This document shows positions 43,817 through 43,842 of a stretch of DNA of 43,842 bases, piece after piece. The translations under genes and the position numbers were made by a program. The first letter of the stretch is position 1. Every line of letters begins with the position of its first letter. The notes below the pieces were generated by a model, which was not told where the DNA came from, made no database searches, and saw only the letters and a list, made by a program, of their open reading frames with translations. Source of the DNA: DAIPXZ01 sp036782995 (GTDB taxonomy: Bacteria; Bacillota; Clostridia; Saccharofermentanales; Saccharofermentanaceae); NCBI GenBank assembly GCA_036782995.1, contig DAIPXZ010000012.1, forward strand, positions 1 to 43,842, read 5' to 3'.

Positions 43817-43842
43817 GTCATTCTATATGAGAAATACTTCAC

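Overview
The window reads as a chromosomal segment of a low-to-mid GC Gram-positive bacterium, most likely a member of the Clostridia. The reasons are strong GGAGG-type ribosome binding sites on most genes, a perfect CIRCE operator in front of groES-groEL, an LTA-synthase-like enzyme, a LytR-CpsA-Psr protein, an LPXTG-type cell-wall sorting signal, and family types (Gldg/DUF4340/DUF5711-like, DUF6106-like, UPF0210/UPF0237) that I associate with Clostridia. Genus and species cannot be fixed from the sequence.

Layout: (1) 1-4375: malic enzyme, then an Lrp/AsnC regulator, a class I aminotransferase and prfB (RF2, without the programmed frameshift) in one tight run. (2) 4432-8890: a very large acidic, probably disordered membrane-anchored protein on the minus strand, divergent from a ComEA-like DNA-binding protein. 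(3) 8924-10918: tRNA-Leu(UAA) and initiator tRNA-fMet, then a scar in which a 5'-truncated LPXTG surface protein abuts a 5'-truncated isoprenylcysteine-methyltransferase-like gene. (4) 10919-16682: a PEBP protein, an SF2 helicase carrying a C-terminal transmembrane hairpin, and an LTA-synthase-like phosphoglycerol transferase with an extra extracellular domain. (5) 16752-20303: a three-gene cassette with a good sigma-A promoter and a terminator: a membrane sensor without an output domain, a sensor-MFS fusion, and a protein joining a sigma-factor-region-2-like domain to a transmembrane segment. This is the best candidate for an undescribed system. (6) 20332-24525: an OmpR-type two-component system divergent from a LytR-CpsA-Psr protein. 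(7) 24591-26690: groES-groEL. (8) 26723-29578: a DUF6106-like membrane protein, a UMF1-type MFS transporter and an acyl-ACP thioesterase. (9) 29784-39304: one continuous run of ABC ATPase, ABC-2 permease, Gldg-like protein, DUF4340 protein, DUF5711-like propeller, CYTH protein and two unrelated FAD oxidoreductases. (10) 39387-41812: MBL-fold hydrolase, ACT-domain protein and UPF0210 protein. (11) 41908-43816: a TPR protein and tRNA-Leu(CAA) with its own promoter and terminator.

Much of the window concerns the cell envelope: LTA-like polymer synthesis, LCP ligation, a two-component sensor, several single-pass proteins with long cytoplasmic tails, and a Gld-type ABC system. The rest is housekeeping (RF2, chaperonin, tRNAs, malate and amino-acid metabolism). 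I see no CRISPR array, no complete insertion sequence and no prophage. The only clear sign of rearrangement is the scar next to the tRNA pair. Where a ribosome binding site overlaps or precedes an internal ATG, I moved the start to that codon and say so in the entry.
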